From a virus: a DNA stretch of 32,861 bases. Of this stretch, positions 1 through 7,131 are shown piece after piece (positions within the stretch are counted from its first letter, which is position 1; every line of letters begins with the position of its first letter). The stretch is from positions 1 through 32,861 of IMG/VR virus record IMGVR_UViG_3300025881_000050; one strand, written 5' to 3'. Position numbers and translations under genes: made by a program. Below the pieces are notes generated by a model. It saw only the letters and a list, made by a program, of their open reading frames with translations, was not told the origin of the DNA and did not search any database.

Positions 1-1421
1 TGCGTTTGGTCATACGAGTCGACGGCCATTTGCGATATAGGAATATTCATATTTGACCCTTCGACGGGAAATACCCGTTCAAGATACGCCCAAAGTTTTT
101 TCCATGTTTCGGGGTCGTTTGTCATGCCGGGAATAACATCGTAATCAATCGACCAGGTACGCTTACCGCGACCCCATCCGACTATTTCCAATTCGATACG
201 GTCGCGCTGAATATCGACGCCGGCGGTCAGGAACAAAACCCCGCGCGGACATATCCCCGCTTCATAATCTGATTTACGACGATATAGGCGTTCCCAGTCT
301 GGCGCGTCGCCTTTTTCTTTCCATGTTTCGGCTAGAACGGTATTAACGAACGTCTTTAACAAGGCGACGGACTTCGTCTTTCTTAAAGCGCTCATAGCGT
401 CCATAAATTCGGCGGCTATCGTGGACCATGAATACATCCCCAACGGGGAATAAAGCGAATTAAGGAAATAGCCTTTTTTACGTTTACGGTGCGGCTGTTT
501 GGCGCGCCATTCGCCACGTTCCAGCATCCACGTTTTTTTATATTCAGGAATCAAAGACCCGCAATGTTCGCAAGCGTACATAACGTCGGTCGGTTCTTCG
601 CCCTCGATACGCTTGTCGTTTTCTTTTTCAAATATCAGGCGATCAAATTTTAATGTCTGGTATTCTTCGCAGTCAGGGCATGGAACATAATATTCGCGTT
701 GGTCTGTTAATTCATATTCAGACGCTACGCGGCTACTTCCTTCCTCGGTCGGCGTGGACGTAATCAATATTTTTTTATTATTTCCGAATGTTCGGGTACG
801 GGCGCGGGCCAGTGTAACGGGATCCCCTTCGCCTTTAACGTCTTGCGGATAGCGGTCCACTTCATCAAGGAACAAATAACGGACAGGCATAGACGCCAAG
901 CCCGCGGCAGTATTTGCCCCAGTGAATAGCAATATCCCGCCGGGAAATTCTTTTGCATTCATGCTGTTTGCACCGTCACGGCTTTTCTTCGTCGCTACCT
1001 TTTCGGATAATTGGGGCGCGTCGGCGATAGCTGGGTCAAGGCGTTGCGTTACGACTTTGTCGCTCATATCGTCGGTCGGTTGAACCATAAGCATAGGGCC
1101 GGGGGCAATATCAATAATTGACCCTATCCAGTTTAAACCCGTTTCGGTTTTACCTAACTGCGAACCGAATAACATAACCACGGTATCGCATGGGTCAGAC
1201 GGTGAAAGCGAGTCCATAGGTTCGCGCAAATATGGGGTTCGGGACGTCTGCCACCGTCCAGGTTCGGACGACGCTTTGGACGATAAGAATCGGTATTGGT
1301 CGGCCCATTGTGATACGGTCAGGTGTATAGGGTCAGGCGCAAGGCCCCGAAGGAATGGACCGGTAACGGCTTGGCGTATGTCGCATAAATACGACGGGGC
1401 GCTATTTTGGCTTTCCGACAT
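1..1421 (-). CDS. terL: Terminase large subunit, GpA family (N-terminal part; runs off left edge)
   Basis: ATP-driven motor and nuclease that packages phage DNA into the prohead. Reading the minus strand from the ATG at 1421 gives 473 uninterrupted codons to the window edge. The Walker A-like loop is LFGSQLGKTETGLNW, in the GpA style (Q-x-GKTE) rather than the classical P-loop. Walker B is YLFLDEVDRYP, and the coupling motif is ITSTPTEEGSSR. Two CxxC-type pairs follow, then the start of the nuclease domain (TAGVDIQRDRIELEIVGWG). Lambda gpA is about 640 aa, so roughly the last quarter is missing. It overlaps the small subunit by 20 nt, which suggests translational coupling. GpA/Nu1 terminases normally cut at cos sites. 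The family call is secure; exact length is unknown. Confidence 0.95.
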   Translation of the reverse strand, partial: MSESQNSAPSYLCDIRQAVTGPFLRGLAPDPIHLTVSQWADQYRFLSSKASSEPGRWQTSRTPYLREPMDSLSPSDPCDTVVMLFGSQLGKTETGLNWIGSIIDIAPGPMLMVQPTDDMSDKVVTQRLDPAIADAPQLSEKVATKKSRDGANSMNAKEFPGGILLFTGANTAAGLASMPVRYLFLDEVDRYPQDVKGEGDPVTLARARTRTFGNNKKILITSTPTEEGSSRVASEYELTDQREYYVPCPDCEEYQTLKFDRLIFEKENDKRIEGEEPTDVMYACEHCGSLIPEYKKTWMLERGEWRAKQPHRKRKKGYFLNSLYSPLGMYSWSTIAAEFMDAMSALRKTKSVALLKTFVNTVLAETWKEKGDAPDWERLYRRKSDYEAGICPRGVLFLTAGVDIQRDRIELEIVGWGRGKRTWSIDYDVIPGMTNDPETWKKLWAYLERVFPVEGSNMNIPISQMAVDSYDQT

Positions 1422-1956
1422 GATTCATGGACTCCAGGTCTTTAAGCGCTATCGCGATTTGTTCCTTTATATAAATTGATATTTCGCGGGGGTCGTCCAT
1501 ATTTACCAGTTCAGACGCCACGCGGTCAGAAACCGCCAGCATAGAATCACGAACGCGGCGGGATATACGAAAACATTCCGCGCGGACCATGTCCACGGGT
1601 ACCAGCTTCCCCGCCTTTTCTTGATATTGCAATTCCGCCAGCTTCGCGGCGAAAAACTCTTTATGTGCCTTTGCCTTTTGGTAATGGCTCATACCCCCGC
1701 CGTTACTGTCCGCGTTTAATTCGCGGGTTTCATTTTGTTTTTTTGGATCCCGTTGTTTTGCGGGGTCGATATTGTCCTTCCATTCTTGAATGCCTTTTTC
1801 TTCGTCAATTTTATAACGTCCGCCCTTGTCGCCGACCTTCTTTACGGATTGCGTCAATATTCCCGATTTAATAGCCGCGCGAATACGGGCGTCATTTACG
1901 CCGACTTTGTCGCCAAACTCCTTAGTTGATAATAAATTTTCTTTTTTTTTAGGCAT
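1402..1956 (-). CDS. terS: Terminase small subunit, Nu1-like
   Basis: DNA-recognition subunit of the packaging terminase, 184 aa. The N-terminus (LLSTKEFGDKVGVNDARIRAAIKSGIL) is a winged-helix/HTH of the Nu1 type, used to bind cos-proximal sites. The C-terminal half is helical and charged, fitting an oligomerisation and large-subunit-binding region. The frame is open further upstream, but those codons overlap the previous gene by about 80 nt. The ATG at 1956 is preceded by GGAAAA and overlaps the upstream gene by only 8 nt, so I chose it. Position directly before a GpA-type large subunit supports the call. Confidence 0.88.
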   Translation of the reverse strand: MPKKKENLLSTKEFGDKVGVNDARIRAAIKSGILTQSVKKVGDKGGRYKIDEEKGIQEWKDNIDPAKQRDPKKQNETRELNADSNGGGMSHYQKAKAHKEFFAAKLAELQYQEKAGKLVPVDMVRAECFRISRRVRDSMLAVSDRVASELVNMDDPREISIYIKEQIAIALKDLESMNHVGKPK

Positions 1957-3097
1957 TGCGACGTTTTCCGTATATGTGACCGAATGTTTCCCCGGTTTCT
2001 TCCAGTATGGCTTTAAGCCCCGTTTCATTCTGCCAATTAATAACGGCGGCGTCCACCGCGGCGGCGTCTAACTCTATAAAGCGATATGATTTTTTTGTTC
2101 CTTCGGCGGCGATAAGACCGTTACCAATACCGCCGAATAGTTCCAAGGCTGGCGCCTTTTTGGGAAAACGCTTTAAAATCTTTTCGTAAACTTCGGCGGG
2201 TTTTTGGTCTTGAATGTCTGGCCCTTCTTCGTCATGTTCACGGGTGCCGATATATTTCGACACGATCCCCCCTTTAATTGAAGTCCAAGCCAATTCACAA
2301 TCGGAAAAATCCGAACCTTTTCGGGTTTTATCCCATACAATCCATTCGTTTCCGGCGGGTAAATTATTAAATAAATTGCCTTTAAATATGAATAATGCCG
2401 CTTCTTTAAAATCTTTTTCATAATTTTTATAATTAATATTTGCTACTTCGTCCGCCGGCGTGGATATGATAACAAGGTCGGGCGTTTCGCCTTGTAATAT
2501 TGTTTTAACATTTTCCGACTTTGTCGGCGTTCCGCATAAAACTCGGTGGTTTCCACATATCCAAACATTACCCAGCGCGGTAACTGGCGGTTCGTCGATT
2601 TTAGGAACGGCGGGTTCTTGCTCTGGCTGGTCGTCTTCTTCGTCTAATCTGTAATCCTCTAAAAGCTGGTCTAATTCCAGCGCATCAAAACCCGTTAATT
2701 CGGGGTTAAGACCCAAACTTTCAAAATCCAATAATTCCGCGGCAAGAATAGAATCGTCCCAGCCAGCATTAAGCGCCAGTTTATTATCGGCGATTATATA
2801 CATTCGCTTTTGGTTCTCGGTCATGTGGTCGGCGATTAATACCGGCACTTCGTCAAGTTCCAATAACCGCGCCGCCATCAAACGGCCATGACCGGCGATA
2901 ATGTCCCCAGACGATTCCGCCAGAATTGGCATGTTAAAACCAAACTCGGAAATTGACGCCGCTATCTGGGCGATTTGTTCTTTTGAATGGGTGCGGCTAT
3001 TTCGTTCGTATTCCTTCAAATTCTTGACGGGCCACATTTCCAATTTTTGGACGAAATTCGCGGGAAGACTTTTATCGTTTTTCTTATTTTTCGCCAT
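1949..3097 (-). CDS. ParB/Srx-type domain fused to a degenerate DNA methyltransferase fold
   Basis: 382 aa. Residues about 22-110 form a ParB-like nuclease/CTPase-fold domain, with the hallmark GHGR at 69-72 and the NKLALNAGWDD helix after it. Residues about 175-365 follow the layout of the N4/N6 DNA methylases usually fused to this domain in phages (GNVWICGNHRVLCGTPT, then a conserved QKP, then FGGIGNGLIAAE and IELD). The catalytic [DNS]PP[YFW] motif expected after DLVI is replaced by STPA (212-215), and the SAM-binding motif reads LELFGGIGNG rather than DPFxGSGTT. I infer loss of methylation with retention of the fold, perhaps for DNA binding. The ATG at 3097 follows GGAAAGGGA at good spacing; an upstream TTG at 3124 is possible. 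It sits next to the terminase genes, so a packaging or DNA-recognition role is possible but unproven. Confidence 0.85.
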   Translation of the reverse strand: MAKNKKNDKSLPANFVQKLEMWPVKNLKEYERNSRTHSKEQIAQIAASISEFGFNMPILAESSGDIIAGHGRLMAARLLELDEVPVLIADHMTENQKRMYIIADNKLALNAGWDDSILAAELLDFESLGLNPELTGFDALELDQLLEDYRLDEEDDQPEQEPAVPKIDEPPVTALGNVWICGNHRVLCGTPTKSENVKTILQGETPDLVIISTPADEVANINYKNYEKDFKEAALFIFKGNLFNNLPAGNEWIVWDKTRKGSDFSDCELAWTSIKGGIVSKYIGTREHDEEGPDIQDQKPAEVYEKILKRFPKKAPALELFGGIGNGLIAAEGTKKSYRFIELDAAAVDAAVINWQNETGLKAILEETGETFGHIYGKRRNA

Positions 3098-3284
3098 ATA
3101 ATCAATTCCCTTTCCGCTACACAAAAAAAAAGTTACACACTAGACATTAAACGCGCTCGCGCGGCACCCGCATAGCCTAGAGTTTACAAAGAACCTAAAG
3201 GGTGGGGGGTGGGGGTAGCTACCCCCTAGCACCAGTCAGAAGCCCTTGTTATCGTATAAGTGTAATACAGAAGGGAAGCGCTGG
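3098..3284. other. Non-coding, dyad-rich region upstream of the terminase operon (candidate cos/packaging or promoter region)
   Basis: No ORF is visible. It contains a perfect 16-bp palindrome GGGGGTAGCTACCCCC at 3211-3226, a GC-rich dyad CGCGC-TC-GCGCG at 3152-3163, a G-rich stretch at 3200-3215 and a run of nine or more A on the plus strand at 3123-3131. In cos phages the cos site usually lies just upstream of the small terminase gene, and this is the only sizeable gap there. The cos assignment is inference only; no known cos sequence is recognised. Confidence 0.35.
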
Positions 3285-3983
3285 CTAATACTTACTTGAA
3301 CGAATGGCCTTAGCTATCTCGGACGATAGAACGCTGTCATAATTACTTGCAACGTAACGACGAACGTTATCAACCAAGGGCCATGACTTAGGCATATCGG
3401 CATCCTTTTTAAACTCATAAAGGAATTGCAAAGGAAGACGGGACGTACTCGAACGAAGCGCGACAAACTTACGGCCTGACCTTGATTCCATATAGAACGG
3501 CTTAGGCTTTAACGCACGACCGCGGCGGCGTGTCGTAGTGGCCTTGCGTTCCTTGACGATATTCGTCGGCCATTTCGACCGTGGTAACGTCTGGTTACGG
3601 GGGTTAAGGATAGAACGCGCGCTTTGCCCCTGCCCTGCATTGGATAATGGAATAGCCATATCCCCACCGCCGGCGTTCGGACGCTTGCCACCGATAGCCG
3701 CTTGCGCCGCGACGGCATCTTTAACGCCTAATATGGCGTGAATGTCGGGGGCTTGGCGTTTGTTCGACCGTATGACAGGCATAGCCCCGCGCTTTGTTAG
3801 CCAGGGCGTACGAATATTAAAATATTTATCAAGATCCGCTTGTTCGTCGTCGCGAACATCATAGGCCAATTTATTAACGGCGCGGGACATGGCATAGGGT
3901 AACTGCGAACGGTGCAAGCGATTAAAAAAATGCTTTGCGTCCATTGCGTTTGTTTTAATGTCTATGCGAATACCGTCGGCCAT
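3285..3983 (-). CDS. Minor tail protein Z-like phage protein
   Basis: 232 aa, basic. The N-terminal stretch (PYAMSRAVNKLAYDVRDDEQADLDKYF, then RTPWLTKRGAMPVIRS) resembles gpZ-type minor tail proteins of lambda-like phages: a helix ending in AxNR/AVNK, then an RxxWxxKR element. The C-terminal half is rich in R/K (TTRRRGRALKPKPFYM). gpZ acts at the head-tail connection, but in a Mu-type tail the role is less clear, and its position on the far side of the terminase is unusual. There is no Shine-Dalgarno before the ATG at 3983; an extended -10 sits 6 nt upstream instead. The family assignment is moderate. Confidence 0.6.
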   Translation of the reverse strand: MADGIRIDIKTNAMDAKHFFNRLHRSQLPYAMSRAVNKLAYDVRDDEQADLDKYFNIRTPWLTKRGAMPVIRSNKRQAPDIHAILGVKDAVAAQAAIGGKRPNAGGGDMAIPLSNAGQGQSARSILNPRNQTLPRSKWPTNIVKERKATTTRRRGRALKPKPFYMESRSGRKFVALRSSTSRLPLQFLYEFKKDADMPKSWPLVDNVRRYVASNYDSVLSSEIAKAIRSSKY

Positions 3984-3989
3984 GACGAT

Positions 3990-3998
3990 ATTATAGCA
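3990..3998 (-). promoter_or_regulatory. Extended -10 promoter element abutting a start codon
   Basis: The minus strand reads TGCTATAAT followed by ATCGTC and then the ATG at 3983. TGnTATAAT is a perfect extended -10, which needs little -35 contact (the -35 position reads TCGCCC, weak). Transcription would start at or next to the ATG, giving a leaderless message for the downstream gene, which has no Shine-Dalgarno. Prediction only. Confidence 0.4.
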
Positions 3999-4109
3999 TT
4001 ATCGAACCCGTGGGGCGATATGAGTCTTTTTCAATTCGACCGCGGCAATGACACGCGGCTTATGTCCGGCGATAATGACCTTTTCAAAGGCCGATTTAAT
4101 GTTTTTCAT
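3999..4109 (-). CDS. Small hypothetical protein (36 aa)
   Basis: An ORF too short for most gene finders: it starts MKNIKSAFEKVIIAGHKPRV and is rich in K/R/V/I. Its ATG overlaps the stop of the upstream gene as ATGA (4106-4109), the same coupling seen repeatedly along this operon, and it ends 15 nt before the next start. No family recognised; no membrane segment. Support is the coupling and the lack of any better use of this gap. Confidence 0.5.
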   Translation of the reverse strand: MKNIKSAFEKVIIAGHKPRVIAAVELKKTHIAPRVR

Positions 4110-4309
4110 TGATTATCTCTTTCTTTTCTAACTTTAAGGCCCGTTTCTATGTCTTTTAATTTAAATATTTCTTCGCCATAAGGGGCATTTGCTTCGTTAA
4201 TTTTTCGCGCGCAAAATAGACAATATTTTTCTTTTGAATAGTAATGAGGAATCCCGTCATGCAATTCTTTACAGGCTGTTACATTACATTTATTGCCGAA
4301 TCTGCTCAT
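4106..4309 (-). CDS. Small cysteine-containing hypothetical protein (67 aa)
   Basis: Contains two cysteine pairs (CNVTAC near residue 8 and CLFC near residue 32) separated by about 20 residues with an intervening HxG and H, consistent with a small zinc finger. The C-terminal half is charged and probably helical. Its start overlaps the stop of the upstream gene (ATGA) and its stop overlaps the next start (ATGA), so it is the middle of three coupled small genes. Function unknown. Confidence 0.7.
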   Translation of the reverse strand: MSRFGNKCNVTACKELHDGIPHYYSKEKYCLFCARKINEANAPYGEEIFKLKDIETGLKVRKERDNQ

Positions 4310-4476
4310 TTATTAACCTTCTTAAAATTTGGTTTCTTTTGCGTGGTCAGGTGCCAGCATTTACAAGACGGACAAAAATATTCGCGCTGACGCCGACCGC
4401 CCAGTATTTTACCGATTCGTTTTGCCGCCTTCGTCGCTTGTCCTTGGCTTACATATTTGACCTTGTCGCAGTCCAT
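4306..4476 (-). CDS. Small zinc-ribbon-like protein (56 aa)
   Basis: Begins MDCDKVKYVSQGQATKAAKR; a basic N-terminal half is followed by YFCPSCKCWHLTT, a CxxCxC knuckle ending in WHLT that is typical of small phage zinc-ribbon proteins. Its TGA overlaps the ATG of the next gene and it starts 13 nt after the upstream DUF1064 gene. A nucleic-acid-binding role is plausible. The frame is closed by a stop just upstream of this ATG, so the start is well fixed. Confidence 0.65.
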   Translation of the reverse strand: MDCDKVKYVSQGQATKAAKRIGKILGGRRQREYFCPSCKCWHLTTQKKPNFKKVNK

Positions 4477-4489
4477 CCCCGACCATTCG

Positions 4490-4876
4490 TTAATTTACCC
4501 GTAAATCCTCTATATGCTTAATTTCGGTAACGTTCTTTACGATAATGACGTCAAGCCCATAAAAAGCCTTTAACATCTTAACACGAAGCGGAAAGTCACG
4601 CGATACGGCAAAACCGCCCTTAAAATCCTCGACGACTATATGGGCGCCCACCTTAAAGACAAAATCAGGGGAAAATTTACCGATATGGACGCCGTTAAGG
4701 TTAAAAGACCATGTATTTTTAATTTCCAGCCCTTGAATGGTGCCTTTTTTCTCTAAATCCTGCAAAAACAGGAACCGCCGAAATTCATCCTTTGAATCCC
4801 ATTTTCCGAAGGCGTTCGTAAATTGTTTTATTTTGGTACCGTATCGGCCCGCGCCTGGCTTTTTATAATTTGCCAT
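4490..4876 (-). CDS. DUF1064 family nuclease-like phage protein
   Basis: 128 aa. The order RYGTKIKQF - D-S-K-D-E-F-R-R - GTIQGLEIKNTWSF - YSPDFVF-type segment (here FSPDFVFKVGAHIVVEDFKGG) matches DUF1064, a PD-(D/E)xK-related family of small phage proteins. Candidate metal ligands are E/D near residue 33, the D of SPDF, and the E-x-K-like VEDFKGG. Homologues lie in phage replication/recombination clusters and are thought to be resolvases or endonucleases, though few have been tested. It overlaps the stop/start of its upstream neighbour by one base (4876). Confidence 0.8.
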   Translation of the reverse strand: MANYKKPGAGRYGTKIKQFTNAFGKWDSKDEFRRFLFLQDLEKKGTIQGLEIKNTWSFNLNGVHIGKFSPDFVFKVGAHIVVEDFKGGFAVSRDFPLRVKMLKAFYGLDVIIVKNVTEIKHIEDLRVN

Positions 4877-5157
4877 TACATACGGGCGCGCGCTGACGAT
4901 TCAACGGGTCCGCCCGTCGTGGATTTTATAACGGGTTTATCGTTGATCCCGTCGTCCACTTTTTCTAATTGTTGTTCGTCAATCCAATAGGAATCGGGGC
5001 GCTTTTCATTGTCACCAGGCTTTATTTGTGGCTGTAAAGAATATCGAATGCACCCGTTCAAATATTCGGCGCGCATATCTAAAATACCTTCCTGACCTGT
5101 TACACGGTCGCGGGCTTTAATACCAAGGGCAAATTTAAAATTTACTGTTTCAGTCAT
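4876..5157 (-). CDS. Hypothetical phage protein (93 aa)
   Basis: Reads FALGIKARDRVTGQEGILDMRAEYLNGCIRYSLQPQI, then DSYWIDEQQLEKVDDG. This pattern (KDxVTGxEGI, ARAEYLNGC, YWIDExQLE) recurs in many phage hypothetical proteins and looks like a small beta-barrel of KOW/SH3-like character. Probably a cytoplasmic early protein of unknown role. Its start overlaps the upstream stop as TAATG. Confidence 0.7.
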   Translation of the reverse strand: MTETVNFKFALGIKARDRVTGQEGILDMRAEYLNGCIRYSLQPQIKPGDNEKRPDSYWIDEQQLEKVDDGINDKPVIKSTTGGPVESSARARM

Positions 5158-5309
5158 TATTTTTCGCTTTCTTCTTTAAGTTTTTTTGCCATATCGGCAA
5201 GAACAAGTTTAGCCGCATCAATGCGGTTCGCTTCGGATAGCGCTTTGGCGGCGTCAATATCTTTTTGCAATTCATCAAAATTGATAGTCGATTTTAAATA
5301 TCCAGCCAT
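5157..5309 (-). CDS. Small helical hypothetical protein (50 aa)
   Basis: Starts MAGYLKSTINFDELQKDIDA and ends KKLKEESEK; almost entirely amphipathic helix with regularly spaced A/L and K/E, suggesting a short coiled coil. It is coupled on both sides: start at 5309 overlaps the stop of the upstream gene, and its TAA shares a base with the next ATG (TAATG). No family recognised. Confidence 0.6.
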   Translation of the reverse strand: MAGYLKSTINFDELQKDIDAAKALSEANRIDAAKLVLADMAKKLKEESEK

Positions 5310-5518
5310 TATTTAAAATCCCAAAATTTAATAACTGGTTTTTCGGGCGGTTCGGGAAAGTTTTCACCGATAAACGTCGCCATATCCGTTGCCGAATTAA
5401 AAACGAAAGTCTGGGCTTGGCTTTCCATGTGTTCGCCCGGAATTTCTGACCGCATGGTTAATATATATCCGTTTTTAACGGCCTGTATTCTGACGTTTTC
5501 ACCTGAATCATATCGCAT
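5309..5518 (-). CDS. Small hypothetical protein (69 aa)
   Basis: Starts MRYDSGENVRIQAVKNGYIL. The frame is open further upstream, but that part overlaps the J-domain gene by about 100 nt, and the ATG at 5518 is 1 nt from that gene's stop. The sequence alternates short beta strands and ends EPPEKPVIKFWDFK. The VxxxxNGYxLxxR pattern is common among small phage hypotheticals. Function unknown. Confidence 0.65.
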   Translation of the reverse strand: MRYDSGENVRIQAVKNGYILTMRSEIPGEHMESQAQTFVFNSATDMATFIGENFPEPPEKPVIKFWDFK

Positions 5519-5519
5519 T

Positions 5520-6110
5520 TTAAAACCCCTTTTCCATTCTTGCCATTGCATAAGCTTCGTTAATTTGTGCCATTTTATCGGCATCCCCGCCATTATCGGG
5601 GTGGTAACGGCGCGCAAGCGTTCTATATCGCGCTTTTACCGTGTCCGGGTGTTCGCCCCTGTCAATTTCCAAAACCTCCCACCATTGGCGATAGACTGGG
5701 GTCGTCATTGGCGCGGGTAATGCGGTAAAACCTTGGAAGGCGGCGCGCATCATGTCGCCCGAACCCCATCGTTCAATACCGCGAATTGCTTCGATAGTTT
5801 TACCAATGGCATAAATATTATGTTCGATTTTATCCCACTGGTCACATGAAAAGGCCATTTGCTGACCCTCATATTCGAAATAAACCGCGACTCCTTTGTC
5901 GGCGGGTATTGCAAATTTCGCATAAGGGAGTCCGTCTTGACGCAAAGGAATATTGGACGATATGACGACGTTTTTCGCCTTCAATCGGCTTAATTCCAAT
6001 AATAGAAAATCGCGGGCCATACCGAATGACTTCGGCGAAAACGCGGCTGATTTATGGTATTTACTGCGCGGTTTCCCTTCGGGCCACTGTAACGGATATG
6101 CTTCGGTCAT
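5520..6110 (-). CDS. Phage J-domain (DnaJ-like) protein
   Basis: 196 aa. The last 56 residues are a J domain: WWEVLEID, a helix II rich in K/R (KARYRTLARRY), the invariant HPD at 170-172, then NGGDADKMAQINEAY. J domains stimulate the ATPase of DnaK/Hsp70, so the protein could recruit host DnaK to a phage complex. The first 140 residues are not recognised (beta-rich, with IPLRQDGLPYAKFAIP and VAVYFEYEGQQMAFSCDQWD). Here the J domain is C-terminal, unlike DnaJ itself. It lies in an early-type operon between a PAPS-reductase-like gene and small hypotheticals. Confidence 0.85.
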   Translation of the reverse strand: MTEAYPLQWPEGKPRSKYHKSAAFSPKSFGMARDFLLLELSRLKAKNVVISSNIPLRQDGLPYAKFAIPADKGVAVYFEYEGQQMAFSCDQWDKIEHNIYAIGKTIEAIRGIERWGSGDMMRAAFQGFTALPAPMTTPVYRQWWEVLEIDRGEHPDTVKARYRTLARRYHPDNGGDADKMAQINEAYAMARMEKGF

Positions 6111-6113
6111 AAT

Positions 6114-6866
6114 TTATCTTTCCTCGCAAAATATACCGCATTCAAAATCCATATTCTTTAATGGGCTTCCTTTTGCGGACGGATCCAATTCGTCTAAATA
6201 AATCCTTTTGTTTTTTACCCTGACCAGTTTAGCGCCAAGCTGGCGGGATTGTTCGGCACGTTTCCGAAATTCTTCGGGGTGCTGTTCTCTAACGTGATTC
6301 CAATAGGTCGGCGACGTTGCTTTGACGCATCCTATACAATTCGCGTTAGGATAGCCCATATCATAAATTGCGGGTAATTTTAGGCCCGCTTCTTTTATCA
6401 TGCGAAAACAATCGGCTTTTGTAATATTTTCATCAATTAAAACCGATATTAGATTGTCGCGTTCTGTTAATTTAAATCTATCGGAACGAATCTTTTCGTC
6501 CGCGGTGAAGCCTAAAACAATCCAATCACTATGATTGTTTGATTCCCATTCCTGACGGGCGGCTTTTTTTAATTCAACGGTACAAATAGCACCGCGCGGG
6601 CCAGACATAAATTTTCTTTTTTCCCAGACTTCAACACAAGACGCCGCGGGATACTTTGAATTAACCGCTATTTCAATTTCTACGCCCAGCCATTTTTCAG
6701 AGTCTTTTAAAAATCGTCGATTGTCTGGGTGTTCTTCCTGAATAGGATTATTAATAACGCGGACTGTGGCAATGTCGCTATATTTCTCAATGGTCTTTTT
6801 CGCCGCTATCAAAGAAGCCGCGCCACATGAAAACCATACAGCTATTACGTCGCCAGCCTTAACCAT
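6114..6866 (-). CDS. Phosphoadenosine phosphosulfate reductase-like (PP-loop ATPase fold) protein
   Basis: 250 aa. An N-terminal PP-loop variant, WFSCGAASLIAA (usual SGGxDS), opens an adenine-nucleotide alpha-hydrolase fold. Further marks are IQEEHPDNRRFL, GPRGAICTVELKK, LGFTADE, and a C-terminal cluster of cysteines (ANCIGC, then ECGIFCEER) that could bind a metal or Fe-S cluster. Such proteins are frequent in phages, where sulfate assimilation is unlikely; roles in nucleic-acid modification or nucleotide metabolism have been suggested. It lies 4 nt from the J-domain gene and overlaps the upstream stop by one base. Confidence 0.8.
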   Translation of the reverse strand: MVKAGDVIAVWFSCGAASLIAAKKTIEKYSDIATVRVINNPIQEEHPDNRRFLKDSEKWLGVEIEIAVNSKYPAASCVEVWEKRKFMSGPRGAICTVELKKAARQEWESNNHSDWIVLGFTADEKIRSDRFKLTERDNLISVLIDENITKADCFRMIKEAGLKLPAIYDMGYPNANCIGCVKATSPTYWNHVREQHPEEFRKRAEQSRQLGAKLVRVKNKRIYLDELDPSAKGSPLKNMDFECGIFCEER

Positions 6867-7075
6867 TATTCAACCCCCTGTTTTTTTACTTTGGGCGTGA
6901 CTTCAAAGGTAAGGAAAACCCCGCCTTTTCGCTCAAAGGAATCAATTACCCCGCGGGTAAATACATGGCCCACGGCATACGTTAGGGCAAGGACGGCGAC
7001 ACATGCACCCCCTGAAAGCAAAATTAACTTTGCGGTACGCGCAATCTTTCGAATTGTGTTTGATTTTTTATACAT
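6866..7075 (-). CDS. Small single-pass membrane protein (69 aa)
   Basis: A basic N-terminus (KKSNTIRKIARTAK) precedes one hydrophobic segment, about residues 17-40 (LILLSGGACVAVLALTYAVGHVF), then about 30 polar residues. The positive-inside rule predicts N-in/C-out. The ATG follows the AGACAGGAAAG element with 7 nt spacing. Its stop overlaps the next start (TAATG). Function unknown. Confidence 0.75.
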   Translation of the reverse strand: MYKKSNTIRKIARTAKLILLSGGACVAVLALTYAVGHVFTRGVIDSFERKGGVFLTFEVTPKVKKQGVE

Positions 7076-7082
7076 CGTTTTT

Positions 7083-7128
7083 CTTTCCTGTCTGGGTTAA
7101 ATAAAAACCGTTTGTCGATTCCTGTCAA
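7083..7128 (-). promoter_or_regulatory. Candidate sigma70-type promoter plus extended RBS element
   Basis: On the minus strand TTGACA (7123-7128) is followed by a 17-nt spacer and TTTATT (7100-7105), then AGACAGGAAAG (7083-7093) 7 nt before the ATG at 7075. The -35 is perfect, the -10 matches 4 of 6. The -35 hexamer is itself part of a TTGACAGGAAT word that resembles the repeated leader element. Confidence 0.5.
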
Positions 7129-7131
7129 GGG

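Noticed and set aside
3200-3226. Possible G-quadruplex in the G-rich stretch
   Set aside because: Runs are GGG, GGGGGG and GGGGG with no clear fourth separate run; the palindrome GGGGGTAGCTACCCCC explains the last part better.
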